Shown: positions 12,024 to 25,409, counted from the stretch's first letter. The stretch: DNA of 64,000 nucleotides from Amoebidium appalachense (GCA_963693365.1 CAVNZM010000001.1:18352001-18416000); one strand, 5' to 3'. A program made the numbers and translations. The notes: generated from the sequence alone by a model not told the origin.

Positions 12024-13559
12024 TCAGTATTTGGCCCGTTTGTATGTGCCCTTGCCGTAGCTGGTACCCTTTGCAAACTTTCTCTTTGTCTGCCACCCAA
12101 CCTTTACCCCGCCCGAATAACCGTCCGACGGTACACTGACCTTCTTGCCCAATCGGGAAGCAAGGCTGCCAGAACCCGTGCGCGAGCTGGCCAGGCTATC
12201 ACCCGAATCGGTTACGGGCAGCCCGACCCGACCCACCAACCCGGTTAGACCCGACATGACCTGGTCGTCCGTGTCTTCGGGGGCATATCCGTCTCCGTCC
12301 CCCTCGTCATCCGTCTCCCACTCCGTCGCATCAGACTCCGAGTCTGCCTGGCCGTACCGTTCTATTTTACGCAAAAGCAGACCCTTGCTGCCGTCTTTGG
12401 GCCTGCCGGCGCCCAAATCACGCAACTCGTTGCCCAGAAAACTGGGCACGACCATAGGGTTAGGGTGGCGTTGGCGCACGTACTGCCGAAGTACCTCCTG
12501 CACACTAATGTTGTCCAGTGGGTGGTGGCTGGGCCGGTATGTGCGGCCAAACCACCGGGCAAGGTGGCTACGGCACTGTTGGCGCTCGACTGGGTTGCTT
12601 GACGTTGCGTTCTGCTGCCACTGCGAATAGACCTCTGCCTGGCGGGTCTTTCGCCTCACCTCCCTCTTGACGGCATCAAGTAACAAGGGCAGTTGCCCCA
12701 CAAGCAACTCCTTGTCCTCTTGGCTCAAACCCTCCCCCCTGGCCCCCGTGTCCAGCCCGTTATCCAGGCGAAGACGCACCTGTGGCTCGTGGTTATACTC
12801 CACACGTGAAGGGCTGGAACGTGAGCCCTCCCATGCATCGTGCCACATGGCCCGTCGTGCATCCAATTGCCCCACCACATAGCCCCCCCTCAGTGGATCA
12901 TCTGAAATGGGCGTTGGGGTGTGTTCGCTCCTGGACTTTGTGTCTGTCTCCGCCCCACGTGCTCGCCACTCCCTCACTAACCGGGGGGTTGTCTCGGGTT
13001 TGGGCTGGCCGCCTCGATAAACCCCTCTCAATGGGTCATAGACCTCGCCCCCCTCCGCACTAACACCCCTCCCTACCGACTCGCGACTGGACAGGCGTGA
13101 ATAGCGCGAGGGCTCCCTCCCAAGAGGGTCACGTGACGGGCTATGCGAGAACCCTCTCCAGCCGGGGCTGCCGGACCGGCTTCTAGTGTCGCCTAACCTG
13201 GAAAGGTCATGTGGCGCCAACACCGACTCTGCTTGGGGCTGCCTTTGTGGCAGCTGCATGCCGCTTGGGGTGGGGGCAAGGGCAAAAGCAAACGTGTCCG
13301 TGCCCTCAATATTGATTGTCTTGACCGGTGCCTTGAGCTGTATAAGCGCCTGTTCCATCTCGTTGCTGGAGCTGGCTGTGGCGAAATGTTTTGTTAGTGA
13401 TGTGTCGCTGAGGTAGAGGGACAGCAGGCTGCTTGGTGTGTGCCAGTCACGGTTGCCGGCCTCTCCCGGCTGCATCGGGCGGAAGTTGGTGCCCAGCCAT
13501 CGTGAGAGGTGCAGAACAAGCAGCGTGGACTGGATGTTCTGGCCCCCACCAGCACTCAT
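12024..13559 (-). CDS. Unrecognised 511-aa protein with internal repeats
   Basis: Open frame from MSAGGG to a stop at 12024 without introns. Two copies of a motif H-L-x-R-W-(L/F)-G-x-x-(F/Y)-R-P lie near the N-terminus (HLSRWLGTNFRP) and in the C-terminal half (HLARWFGRTYRP). A second repeat reads (Y/D)DPLRGxYxxGQ twice. The middle is Ser/Arg rich. Near the end an acidic stretch (EWETDDEGDGDG) precedes a Gly/Lys/Tyr-rich basic tail. A good acceptor (CCCCTCACAG, exon from 13585) lies just upstream of the ATG, so a 5' leader exon is likely. The sequence is unlike any family I recognise. A mobile-element or viral-type structural protein is possible but unsupported. Confidence 0.6.
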   Translation of the reverse strand: MSAGGGQNIQSTLLVLHLSRWLGTNFRPMQPGEAGNRDWHTPSSLLSLYLSDTSLTKHFATASSSNEMEQALIQLKAPVKTINIEGTDTFAFALAPTPSGMQLPQRQPQAESVLAPHDLSRLGDTRSRSGSPGWRGFSHSPSRDPLGREPSRYSRLSSRESVGRGVSAEGGEVYDPLRGVYRGGQPKPETTPRLVREWRARGAETDTKSRSEHTPTPISDDPLRGGYVVGQLDARRAMWHDAWEGSRSSPSRVEYNHEPQVRLRLDNGLDTGARGEGLSQEDKELLVGQLPLLLDAVKREVRRKTRQAEVYSQWQQNATSSNPVERQQCRSHLARWFGRTYRPSHHPLDNISVQEVLRQYVRQRHPNPMVVPSFLGNELRDLGAGRPKDGSKGLLLRKIERYGQADSESDATEWETDDEGDGDGYAPEDTDDQVMSGLTGLVGRVGLPVTDSGDSLASSRTGSGSLASRLGKKVSVPSDGYSGGVKVGWQTKRKFAKGTSYGKGTYKRAKY

Positions 13560-13585
13560 TTTCAAGAACACCGCACTGGGCTGAC

Positions 13586-14071
13586 CTGTGAGGGGACACG
13601 AATTAGGCCCAGGCATGAAGGGGGGGGAGGGGGGGGGGAGGGGGGGGGGGAAGGGGGAGGGGGGGAGGGAGGGAGGGGGGGAAATTGAGTTCGGCAAGTA
13701 CAAGAGAGCTGAAAGTGAAAAACAAAAACACAGCAATAGAACGTGCATAATCAAGGATGTTGACATCACTTGGCGTAGTCCTAACAAAGCCACCCCGATG
13801 GGGCACGGCCCAAAGACTACAGCTGAAAACAGGAGGGGAGGCGGGAGGAGAGGGGGGGGGGGGGGAGGTTAGGAGGGGAGGGGGGGGGGGGGGGGGGGGA
13901 ACACTAGCACATCATTAGAAAGGGGGAGTTGGAAGAATGATTGTACGTGAGTGCAAAATAACGCTGGGTAGAGGCTGAGTAAAGAAAATGAGACAACACG
14001 GGAGAGAGTTCCCAAGCAACGGGCGGAAGGAGGGAGAGTGGAGGGGAGACGGTGGCAAAGGCGGGAAGGGG

Positions 14072-14135
<64 letters not shown>

Positions 14136-15061
14136 AGATGGAGCAAGGGAGGAAGCCAGAAGCAGGAAAACCGGCCAGAGGTTGAATAGAGGGCCCTACA
14201 GCGAACTAATCATCTCGAGGGTTTTAAAGTGCTACAACGCTTCACAGTAGAGGCAGAGCTGTTTAGGTAAAGCTAGCTATTCCTCCAGCAAATGGGCGGT
14301 TCATGAGAATACTTGTTTCTCACATAAAGAAAGTCCGTTTAAAAGAAACATGGCTATAGCATAACCCGAACGCAAGCTTCTGTAGTTTCATACGGAGATA
14401 TGTGAGTGAGGGAAACTCGGCTATAGTTCAGGCGCTATAAGAACTAGAACCTAGTAGAGTGTCCTGCAAGCATGTGGCACAAGCATATTGGGCATAAGCA
14501 TGGGTTTATTAAAAACCCTACCAATAAATTTTCAGGGTTTGCTCGAAGGTTTTTCTCCGATTCAGCCGAAATCCTTGAGTCGCCCTTATTTCACGTTCGT
14601 GAGCATAAGCCGTGAAGTCAACTCCCTCCCCTCGAAAACCAAAGCTTCGAAAAAAGTGTAGCTGTGAGTGTGTAGCTGTGTCATTATCGACTCAAAACCA
14701 TCAGGCAAACAGACAATATATATCTGTGGGATGAATAAACGGAATTCAATGCCATGTACACGTTTACTATTTGAAGATGCAAGAAAACATGGCACCTCAC
14801 GAGGCGGAAAACAGAAAAAAAAAACACAGTCAGAATAGACAGCCCCGAACACAACATAGCATGTGGTTGTTGCCGGGGAAAAAGGAATCATTGGAATGCA
14901 AAAGAATTAGTACAGGAAGAGCTATGATTGGTTGAAACTGAACCACCCTCGATCCGCATTTTGATTGGATGAGCAATGTACATGTTGGAATGAGTCCTGC
15001 AAAAATATCCTATGTATATCTAATATTTTGCTTCATGCATGACACAGTGTGATGTAAATAG
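13586..15061. other. Intergenic region with G tracts; possible small minus ORF
   Basis: G-rich tracts at 13619-13680, 13853-13900 and 14067-14134. A 101-codon minus ORF at 14586-14891 lies downstream of two minus-strand CCAATCA motifs (about 14930 and 14965). It may be a first exon or chance, and its product is not recognisable. Confidence 0.35.
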
Positions 15062-15069
15062 TATATATA
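15062..15069 (+). promoter_or_regulatory. Candidate TATA box of the F-box gene
   Basis: TATATATA about 100 nt upstream of the candidate start codon at 15167. A short overlapping upstream ATG at 15157 is out of frame. Confidence 0.35.
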
Positions 15070-15166
15070 CATCTGATAAATGGATACCCTTCCGCTTGTG
15101 TTTTTCTGATCTTGGTTCAGTGCACGTGTCGTAAATCAGACGATTTTAGAGGTGAAATGAATAAAT

Positions 15167-15895
15167 ATGTCCCGACCTGGCATTATTCAGCTTTTCGATC
15201 TACTATCTCATTTTTGGTGTAGGATATTTTGGATAGGTATACTTTCTGACTCCTGCCAGCTGCTACAAAACTGTAAACGTCACGGTCAAAAAACCAAAAA
15301 CAGTCGGGGTTACAGTCCGGGCCGTGACCAAAACTCAACTGAGACGCCTATTGTGTTGGGGTGACAGGCTGGACACATTCATAAGTTATCTCCCGTTTTT
15401 CCTTTGTCTTCGATAAATACTTAAGAGCATAGTAGTTGGCGCATGCAACTTTGGTCAACCCTTTTTTCAAGGCCTGGTAACCAACATCAGGTTGCGAACG
15501 TGTTCAAGATCTCTAGATTGGTCGGAAAGCTCGTCTCCAATTTGACGGGTGGTCTTCTTCTATGGCTTGAAAAGGACGCTGATGGCGGAACTGTCATCAA
15601 TGTGGCTCTCCAAGTGTTTGAACTATTTGTGGGGCACAGGTATGCCACGTTTTTTTTCAACCACGTGAGCTCGAATGCTACAAGGCCGCATGCACATAGG
15701 GAGTGCAGGTGGATCTGCGCGTGTGTTCATGTGTGTGCGGACTTCTCTGTGTGGTTGGCGTTCCGTAAAAAAAATTTTTTTTATCGGTGTGGTGTTAAAA
15801 GAGAGATGGGGTGGGAGGGAAGAGGTTTTTTTGTTGTTGTTGTTGGGGGGGGGGGGGGGGGGGAGGGGGGGGGGGGAGGGGAGGTGGGGGGGAGG

Positions 15896-15931
<36 letters not shown>

Positions 15932-16673
15932 CTCTGCACTTTCCTACCTCAAAAAGTGGACTCGGACGGCATGGCACACACACGAGTAGACGTGCGCTTT
16001 TTCTCGTCCTCACTCGGCCCCCCTCTGTTTTTCTCTTCTTTTCTTTCCCCCCCTCCCCCCCCCCCCCCCCCCCCCCCCTTCCCCCCCCCCTTTTTTCCCC
16101 AGGGGCTCAAAGCACAGTGCTATGGCTCCTTTTTGTACTCCGACTGTTCACTTGTACATATTGTGGATATATTCGTTGCCTGCATATTTTTATATGAGTT
16201 TGCTCAGTAACTGTGTCATTGATGGATCTGGTTTTCAACACCTGAAAGTTTGTTTCCGGTTTATTTGTTTCTTTCGACTTCTGTGTGTGCTACGTCAAGC
16301 ACTTATTTCAACAACATCCTCCTCCTCCTGTCAATATGGACCTACCCCCCCCCCCCCCCCTCCCCCTCTCCCCCCAAAAAGAACCCCACGTAAAGGCAAA
16401 AGGAACCCCCTTGAAGATGTGCTCTGTTCAAGTGTTTTCTGCCTACACGTTTTTTTTTTTTTTTTTTTTTGTTTGATGTCGGGTGTGTTTTATTTTTGTG
16501 ACGTTGGTGCTTGGTCTCTTGGTGCCTCCTCCATTTCTCCTCCATTTTTCCAACCCTTGAGTGCGTCTCCCCCCCCCCCCCCCCCCTCTTGGGATGAAAG
16601 GTCGCAGTTTTGATCCCTTCTGTAGTCGACCTTTAGGTCTGAATTTTGTCCTGAGTTGTCTTGCGCATTCAAC

Positions 16674-16706
<33 letters not shown>

Positions 16707-16767
16707 CACACACACACGCGATTTTTTTCCGTGTTCTTTTATTCGATTCCTTTTTTTTTTTTTTTTG

Positions 16768-16812
<45 letters not shown>

Positions 16813-17265
16813 TCTTTAATCCCTCCCCCTTTCCCGCTGCTCAGCTTTTATTGCATTCTCCCCCCCCCCCCCCCCCCCTCCCCGCCCACCCACCCCACCC
16901 CCTGGATAATGGCCTCTGCTTTTGTTGAACACACACTGCACATTCGCTCTTGCACGTCATTTGGCTCTGCACATTTTTGGGTACCTTAGCGTGTGTACTG
17001 CTTTTGACCCCCCTCTCCTCCCCCCCCCCCCCCTTCCCCCCGCCTCCCCAGAATTCCCGCTCTGGCCCCTCATCTACACCCCACCCACCCCCCTATCCTT
17101 TTATCCGAGGACAGCTCTAAGCTTTTTCTCGTGTCAGATGAATCACCCACTTGGGGACCCACACTTGAGTCCAGGCACAATACGAATGCATGTAGCATAC
17201 ACATTTTCCATCCACATGAATGTATGTCTCTGTTTCCGTGTGGCTTATTCGAGCTCTCCCCTTTA

Positions 17266-17302
<37 letters not shown>

Positions 17303-17439
17303 CTCCCCTCCCCCCCCCCCCCCCCTCCCCCGGTCCCTTCCCTTCCCTTTTTAACCTCTCCTCTCCTTCCTCCTGTATCCACCTTGGACCTCGTTTGCAA
17401 TGGGCATCAAGCTGCCCCCCCCCCCCCCCCCCCCCCCCC

Positions 17440-17495
<56 letters not shown>

Positions 17496-18141
17496 CCTCT
17501 CTCCCCCGAGGACTCTACTCCGCCCATCCCCCTTCCCCTTTCCCCTCTCCCATGTTTGTAGGCAACCTTTTGTTCTGTTTTTCTTGGGTTTTTCTGGGGA
17601 TAATACGTTACGGTTTACAAGCCCACTTTCCAGAAAATGCTTTCTCGTGCAATTTTTCAGGTGTGGACTGTTCTTTGGGTAAATAGCAAATTTCATCACG
17701 ATCCTGTTACTTGTACTGCTTTACCGTCTCTTAATTGCCTGTACCTCTTGAGTATCATACACCTGCTTCGTTTCCTATATGTCCCTACTGCCTACCACAT
17801 ACACCTACTCACGTTTCTCACAACCCCACTACCATCTCATTATATAGCTACTACTAACACCACCCTTATCCCTTAGGTGAAAGCCAACTCTTGGCCCTAC
17901 CAGATGAGCTTCTAGAATGCATCATCTGCCACCTACCCCCCAAGGATCGTCTGACCGTGACCCTTGTATGTCGCCGTCTGAAGACTGTTGCACGCAGCCA
18001 CCGGGCAGGATGCAACCTGACACTCAGAATGAGGAGGGTCATGCCTAAAGGGGGCTGGGATGATCACGCTGTATTGAACCCCCCCCCCCCCTGTCTCCCC
18101 CCAACCCCCCCAATCCACCCACCCACCCACCCAAATCCGTG

Positions 18142-18217
<76 letters not shown>

Positions 18218-18717
18218 TGCACGCGTACACTTGCATGCCATTGCACCTCAGGCTTCGTCCTGCGCCGTATTTCTCACCGTGTAGTTGTGCTTCGTACCCT
18301 CTGTGTTAAACCCTCTCTTCTCCAACCTTCCACATAGGCATACATCGAAACCCCCCCCCCCCCCCCCCCCTTCCCCCTTCCCCTCCCGCTTCTTGCGGCT
18401 TGACTTCTGGCGTTGCATCCTCTTTGATCCATTTGTCCTTGGCTATTGACTTTTTGGAACTGAATGTGTATTTTTTGTTTGCCTTTCCTTCCGAAGTTGT
18501 GCTACTACCATATGTGGATTATTAGTTACCTTTCACCCCCATAAATTCCCCGCCCCTTCCCCTCCCCCCGCCCTCCCCCAATACCCACACACAGCCTTTC
18601 ACTTACTCTTTCTTGTGCCTGCTTTTGTGAACTCTGTCAATTGGCTGTCCCCCTTCCCCCTCCCCCTCCCCCGCACAACACGCACACACAAGCATACACA
18701 CAGGCACACATGCATAT

Positions 18718-18762
<45 letters not shown>

Positions 18763-19055
18763 GGGTGGGTGGGTGGGTGGGTGGGAGACAGAGAGAGAGA
18801 CACATAGCAGCAGCAATTTAACTATCCTCTAGACACACTTACCTAGGGGGTTTTTAAGGGAATGGGGGGATGGTGGGGGGAAGGAGAGGATTGAGATGTA
18901 GTTCACTTTACTTTATGGCTCAATAAACCACAACGGGAAACACATGCAAGATATGCAGAAATAAAGTAACAGAGTGTTCAACCAGAGACCTTTTTTTTGG
19001 GGGGGGGGGGGGGGGGGGGGGGGAGGGGGGGGGGGGTTGTTGATCATTTGCTTGT

Positions 19056-19086
<31 letters not shown>

Positions 19087-19187
19087 TTCCCCTCCCTCCT
19101 CCTCCCCTCTCCCCTGCCGAGGGGGAAGATGTCTGAGAACGGCTGTGCTGATAGTAGTTGCAGGTGTCAATGGGGGGAAGTCTTTTT

Positions 19188-19226
<39 letters not shown>

Positions 19227-21061
19227 ATTAGAACAAGGTAGAGGCTGGTTTACAGATATTGATGGTTCTCAGTATGACGAACGCTTCAGTGGATATTGTA
19301 CACGTGCATGCATGACAGAACACGTTGTATGTTGCAGTCAAAACACTGCAGTTGCTGACAATTTATTCCTTTTTGCAGGTTGCAGCTGTGTTTCTGGATG
19401 GGCTGGCCATGTGGGCAGGCTGCATAACAACCGTTGTGGTTGACTTTGCCGACGGAGACATACCCCAGGACGTGAACAAGGTGCAGGTTGCCAAGTGGGC
19501 CCAAAGCGTTGTATCGGCACTGCGAAACGTGCGCACAGTGGTGTCGGCAAAAGCGACCAATCGGCCAACGGCGGACCACGTGGTGATGGTGTTCATGATG
19601 ATGCTAGACTCGGTCAGGACCCAACCCATGCGCACAGTGAAAATGGCAAAGGCAGCATTGGCAATCAAAGGGTCGGGTGTACGTATGATTATGCAGCGGT
19701 GTGCAGACATGCAACGACTTTCATTGCGCCAGTGTGAAATCCCCACCGGTCTACCTTTCACCCTCGAGCACTTAACGTCGCTAAGTGTCGGACTTATCAA
19801 TCGCCCCGCCGGCCTGAACAAAGTTTTGGCTGCGCTGCCAAACTTGAAACGTCTGCGGATGGACTTGGCGCAAATTCCCGATCGTCACGATAGGCGGGTA
19901 GTACTAGGCTACAGTGTGTCACTGCCCCGTCTTGAATATCTGCGAATCACCGGGGCGAATATGTTGGACCCGACGTTTCTTAGCACGTGCACGGGCCTTA
20001 CATACCTCTACATTTCCACCAATTCTCTCGCGTCACCCATCCCTACGCTTCCGTGCACGCAACTGAAAACCTTCGAGTTATGGTTGGGGGGTGCCGATAT
20101 TATCATGGACAGTTTGGAGTTTCTCTATCAGTGCGCGAACCTGAAGAAATTATCTCTGGGAGGTGGCATTAGTTTTGCTTCGCGCCAACTTTCCAACATC
20201 CCATCCATCAAAACCCTCTGTATCGCGTTCACAAACATTCTCGTTTTCTCGCTCGACGACATTCCAAACGTGAAACGTCTCAGCCTTGTCTACTGCCCAA
20301 GCCTAGTGCGTGTAGTGGCGCATGACCCTCACCCAATGAGATTGCTCGAAATCGGAGACTGCCCGTGCATCCGCGAGATATCCGCGCTTCCTTTCTGCCG
20401 TCGGTTGCGCCAAGTGTGGCTCACGAAAAATCCACTTCTTGCAACCATCGACAACCTTTCATGTTGCAAGCGCCTAGACACGCTACTTCTGATCGACCTA
20501 CCCGCCCTTAAGAGCGTATCGGCCTTGGCCCACCACCCGAGCCTTCGCCTGCTGGTGATTAAGGATGTGCCCCAGCCCGATTTGATGCCCTTAGCCACAT
20601 GCCCTAATTTGAAATTTATGTCGCCAAAATCAGAGGCGGAAAAATCGCCGGTGTGGAAGGCACTGTATTGTACGCTCGAACTGGTACGTTGGGTTGCCCA
20701 TTTAAGGAAACGATACAAACCCTTTTTCGCAAAGGGGGCTACGGGAGCATGTGGGCTTGTTCTCCCTTCTCTCTCCCCATCCCTCCGGTGCTTGTGTGTG
20801 TGTGGTGGGTGGGTGGGTGGGTTGGTGGGTGTGGTGTGTGTGTGTGGGGGGGGGGGGGGGGGGGGGGGGGGGGGAGGGGGGGAGAGGGGGGGGGGAGGGG
20901 GGGGGGGGGGGGGGGGGGGACATTTGTGGTTGCATGGGTATCAGGTTTGATACGGGCACAGGTGTGGGTGGGTGGGTGGGTGGGTGAGCAATGCCAGGAA
21001 GTCACGGTGTTATAGTGCTTCTTCCCCGGGGGCTGGGGGCTGGGGCTGGCGAGCTGGGGGA

Positions 21062-21125
<64 letters not shown>

Positions 21126-21279
21126 AGAGGGAGAAGACGTTGTGAATAGGGATTTGTTGTCTGTTGGGGAGATAGAATTGGGGGCCAGCTAGTTTTTGGA
21201 GGGGTGGTGTTTGTAGGTGTTTTTTTGTAGGCAAAGGAGTGGGGATCGGGGGCCCGGGGGGGGATGGGGAGGGGGAGGG

Positions 21280-21322
<43 letters not shown>

Positions 21323-21603
21323 TATGGTTCGGGTTGTTATTGGGATTGTAGAGGCTTTCAAAAAATGCGCAAAGGGATGGAATATGGTGGTGGTGGGTGT
21401 GTGTTTCTGTGTGTGTGTGGGGGGGGGGGGGGGTTGCTCGTAGCAAGGACGAAAGCAAATTAGAACGGTGGTGTTGATGCTACAGCATGTCGATTGAGTG
21501 ATGTCGACACGTGATGTTGTGTGTGCTCTGCGGGCCAGAGTATTGGAGTGTGTGTGCGTGTACGTGTGTGTATGTGTGGACTGCGGAGAGAGAAGGGAGG
21601 GAA

Positions 21604-21634
<31 letters not shown>

Positions 21635-21818
21635 CTTCAATACAGTCCAAAGGTTGTGTTGGTTACATCGATAAACTGTGCTGACTCTGATTTGATGGGT
21701 GCAGAGGTACGCATGGAGGGATGTTACGTCGATGGTCCGGGATGTGTGGCTGCTGCCCTTTGCAATGCGGGCAGTACTTGGGGTCGATGACTTCAGCCCA
21801 TGCCGCCTGGCACGGTGA
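15167..21818 (+). CDS. F-box / leucine-rich-repeat protein
   Basis: Probable substrate adaptor of an SCF ubiquitin ligase. Exons: 15167-15236 (candidate first exon, GGATAG/GTATAC, phase 1), 17877-18037, 19379-20683 and 21705-21818 (stop TGA). These join in frame to 549 aa. Exon 2 holds the F-box (LALPDELLECIICHLPPKDR, then LVCRRLKTVAR). Exon 3 holds irregular LRRs over about 435 residues, with recurrent L-x-x-L-x-L-x-x-C/N units such as LPNLKRLRM, LPRLEYLRI and CANLKKLSL. The last exon is inferred from a GTGCAG acceptor and phase 0; all frames are open there. The donor after exon 2 could instead be at 18072. The 2.6-kb first intron also contains an open stretch at 15443-15640 ending in a good donor (CACAG/GTATGC) that I could not place. 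Core exons 2 and 3 are secure. Confidence 0.7.
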
Positions 21819-22689
21819 GGGGGTGTATGATTGGGTGGGTGTGTGAATGACGTGGAATCATGCATCTATGTGTGCGTGTGGTCTTTGAAGCATTGCCATA
21901 TGTACGTTTGTGTATGGTGGTGATGATATTGTGGTTTTATTCAGCAGGACGGGTGGACTTGGGCTTTGTTTTTTTGAAGATTGACAGTGTTTTAAAGCTT
22001 GAATGTGTTTGTGTTGCCATGAGCTTTAGCGAGATGCAAGTATTGTATGGAATGCCGTTATCCTGAAATTGCTGAGTACTGACTTTGGCCATGGTACCGG
22101 TGATGTGGGTTATACTTCATACCATGTTTGTGTTGATTGATTTTAATATTGTTGCTGACTGAATTTATTCTAGCTTTCTCTTTTTCTTTTTTTTTCAAAG
22201 GCTATCTGTTGCGACAATGTGAATTATGGCCATGCATATGATCATTGGTGATGTATGTTGCACTTGAGAAACTGCTGTACAGTTCTGTACTATAGAATTT
22301 TATCGTAAATATGTATGATACATGCCATGTGTCACTGACTTTGGCGTATGTATGTTCATTTTTGGTATTTTGTGTTTGCCCAGAAAACAATGGTACAACA
22401 AAAGGTGTGGGGTGTTTTATAAAAAGCGAAAGTTATATGGTCATGGCATTCTTTTGTGCATGTTTGTTTTTTAAATGCTGTGGGAAAATGCGGGTCAATG
22501 TTTGCGCACAAGACAATACATATCGAAGACTCGATCAATTTATGTATGTGTCCTGGTTTTCTCGTTCACGTAATACTTTTTGTCTTGTTACAGTAAACAA
22601 CGTGTGTGAATCTGATTCAATATTTAAATCGATCAAAGTCAACTTGATTCACTCTTGAAGCTGTGTTTCTGCAACCGTAAAGTTCCCCT

Positions 22690-22780
<91 letters not shown>

Positions 22781-22849
22781 GCGCGCACACGCACACGCAC
22801 ACACACACACACACACACTGTGTCACACACACACACACACACACTACAT

Positions 22850-22903
<54 letters not shown>

Positions 22904-22990
22904 ACACACATGCGCGGGTCACGAATACCTAATACAACTGCAGCTGGGCGCCGGCAGGGGCCTTTGTTGTTGTTCGGGGGGGGGGGGGAA

Positions 22991-23026
<36 letters not shown>

Positions 23027-23114
23027 GGGCCGGGGATGGGGGGAGGGGGGGGAGGGGATACCTTTGCACGTATGTGACCTGCCGTCAAGCCTTGGACCGG
23101 TGCACCAGAAGTGG

Positions 23115-23160
<46 letters not shown>

Positions 23161-23314
23161 ATGGGGGGAGTCCTAGGGCCTGGGCCTAGCCCCCCGCCAT
23201 CTCTGGGGTTTCTTTTTTGGATGAATATACCACGCCTCTGCACGTGCCTCTTCAAGGCTTACCCCCCCCCTCCCCCCCCCTCCGCCCCAGAGGCTCCGGC
23301 CTGGGGCACACACG

Positions 23315-23346
<32 letters not shown>

Positions 23347-24270
23347 TGATGACTGATTTGAAAAAGTTTGCAACACCACTTCCTAAATTGTTTATGGGTG
23401 AGCAGTCACCTTGAGTAACGTGGCATCCGAAGTTAGAACGTGTGCATGCACCCCGAGTAACACGTGTACACTTCATTTCAATTGCAAGGCCCGTACGACA
23501 CGTTTATTTTCCGTTGAATCTTGAAAAAGGCCACGGCGACGTGACGGAGGTCCAAATCCCAGGACACCCAATCAGACTCACAAATAAGTCGAATAGCCAC
23601 GCATGATACGCATAACAATTGGTTTACAAGTATTAAAGGATTTGCTATTGGCCTATTGTCATCAACAAAAATGTCATGTGAGCCTTGGTACCCCTGTAAC
23701 AGCCGAATGATTGGTGATATTTCACCTAATCATTAGCAACTATTTTCCATCTCCATTTATGACGGAATACGATTCGCTTATAGTCATGCATCAAATTTGT
23801 TGGATCTAAGGCCGATCAGTTTCAAGCTCAGTGTGCACACCTCAGAGTCAGAGTGACGTTGACGTGGCCGGACCAACACAAACGCAGTACTAGTGCACGC
23901 AGTTGAAACCACCATCTATAAAAGTGGTGCTTTAAAACAGTGGCATGCAAGCATAATAATATATTAGCGTGGCATAAGTTGAGTTTTTGCATTCAATGTG
24001 CTGTGCAGGTTTTTCGCTTCTGATTGGCTGATCAGCAATTATTCGTGCTTACATGTGACTTTCTTTTGCATCGGTGGGTTACGTATACGAGGGGAACAGA
24101 GGCACATCGGGCATGCTTGCAACCAGTTCCAATTAACCAGTTGTCGTGTTCCTGTTTGGTGAACACCTGCGTTTATTATTCCTGAAAGAAACCTCGAAAC
24201 CCATACTTTGGCCCTGTGAAAGGGCAATAAGAAACAACAAGGATTTAAAGGGCATGCATATGCACACAGC
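21819..24270. other. Intergenic region with long CA and G tracts
   Basis: 21819-22650 is AT-richer sequence, probably the 3' UTR of the F-box gene. (CA)n with CG-rich interruptions spans 22695-22910, G-runs span 22977-23160, and another CA tract is at 23308-23345. 23400-24270 is ordinary sequence with CCAATC motifs, presumably the DUF1769 promoter. Confidence 0.5.
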
Positions 24271-24271
24271 C

Positions 24272-24277
24272 TATATA
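24272..24277 (+). promoter_or_regulatory. TATA box of the DUF1769 gene
   Basis: CTATATAC 36 nt upstream of the chosen ATG at 24308. The spacing is like that of the histone genes and argues against the in-frame ATG at 24254. Confidence 0.5.
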
Positions 24278-24307
24278 CCCCCATATCCTCAGGGAAGAAT
24301 TTCGGAG

Positions 24308-25409
24308 ATGCCGCCAAACACTAACGGAAGCAGCAAACAGGCTGTTCAAGTAAGTGCCATCACTGCAGGTGTTGGAAATCTAAGAAATTCGTCACTCGTA
24401 AAACCCCACAACCTCAATTGCCCACTCATCGTTCGTGATGCCACAGCCAAAAGCCCCATCTATGTCGAACCCAACTCCCGTGCTCCGATTCCTGTCTCGA
24501 ATGAGAATTGTGAGGCTCTCGCATTGTTGAAGATTCGATCGGATCCCATGGACCCACACTTTGCGCCGTACTTCCGAGGGAAAAAGCGCATGTTTGAACT
24601 GCAGGTAAGAATGTGCTGATGAGTTCATGTGGGTGGAAGTGTTAGTGCTGTGCACGTTGTGCGCACGTGCGCATCTTTTTTTAGATGCAAAGGCTCTGAT
24701 GTGAGAGTCGCAATCGGTTTTCCCATGGAGTAAATGAGAAGCTTGTAAAACAAAGTTCACGATCAATATCGGTAATTTTTTTTTTTTTTTTTTGCCGTGG
24801 CTCTCTTGGGAATAAACCACATTCTAGCCCATGAAGCTGACTTATGCATTTCTTTCATCACAGGTTCAAGCGCGCATGCTGACCATTACCGATGACGAGG
24901 ATGTATACATCGGCATCGAGGGAACAGGGCCACTAGAACTTTCCCCCATTTCACGTGGGCTGTCCAAGTTGGTGATCAAGGTCATCAACTCTACTACCCC
25001 ACAGGCACACGCCACCCTTGGAGATGCAGACACGTTTGAGCCCGCACACATGACCATGCCTTTGGCGCAATCGGTAGATAGACTGCATATAACCCCCCAA
25101 GGAAAAGAACCCCCGCCGTTGGGGGTTGAAATGTTGCCGGAAGGCCTCGAAAAACACGATCGGAACCATGTAAAGACGTACCACCGCGACAATATATACA
25201 CACTGAGCATGCATGGGATGTATTTGGACTGGGCTACGTGGACGGTGGTGAATGTGCCCGGCCTACCTGCGGTCAGTTTGAAGCGGTTCATGGGAGATAT
25301 ACCTGTAAGGTTTGTGGGATATGCGGTTCCGAAAAACTACTGCGGGCCACACAACGACAAGGTGAAAAAGTATTTGTTCAACCTTGAAATGACCCCGTAC
25401 GAGGCATGA
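24308..25409 (+). CDS. DUF1769-family protein
   Basis: Two exons, 24308-24604 and 24864-25409, joined in phase 0 (CTGCAG/GTAAGA ... TCATCACAG/GTT), giving 280 aa. Family signs are the opening KRMFELQVQARML...VYIGIEGTGPLEL, then the block DRLHITPQGKEPPPLG and the Y-T-L-S-M-H-G-M-Y-L-D-W block leading to VVNVPGLPAVSLKRFMGD. These match the conserved core of DUF1769 (UPF0590), known mainly from fungi and protists and of unknown biochemical function. The N-terminal 75 residues are low in conserved features. No signal peptide or membrane segment is seen. The gene converges with the CotH gene 2 kb downstream. Confidence 0.82.

Noticed and set aside
14586-14891. 101-codon minus ORF behind CCAAT motifs
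   Set aside because: No recognisable product and no 3' signals; kept only as a note in the intergenic entry.
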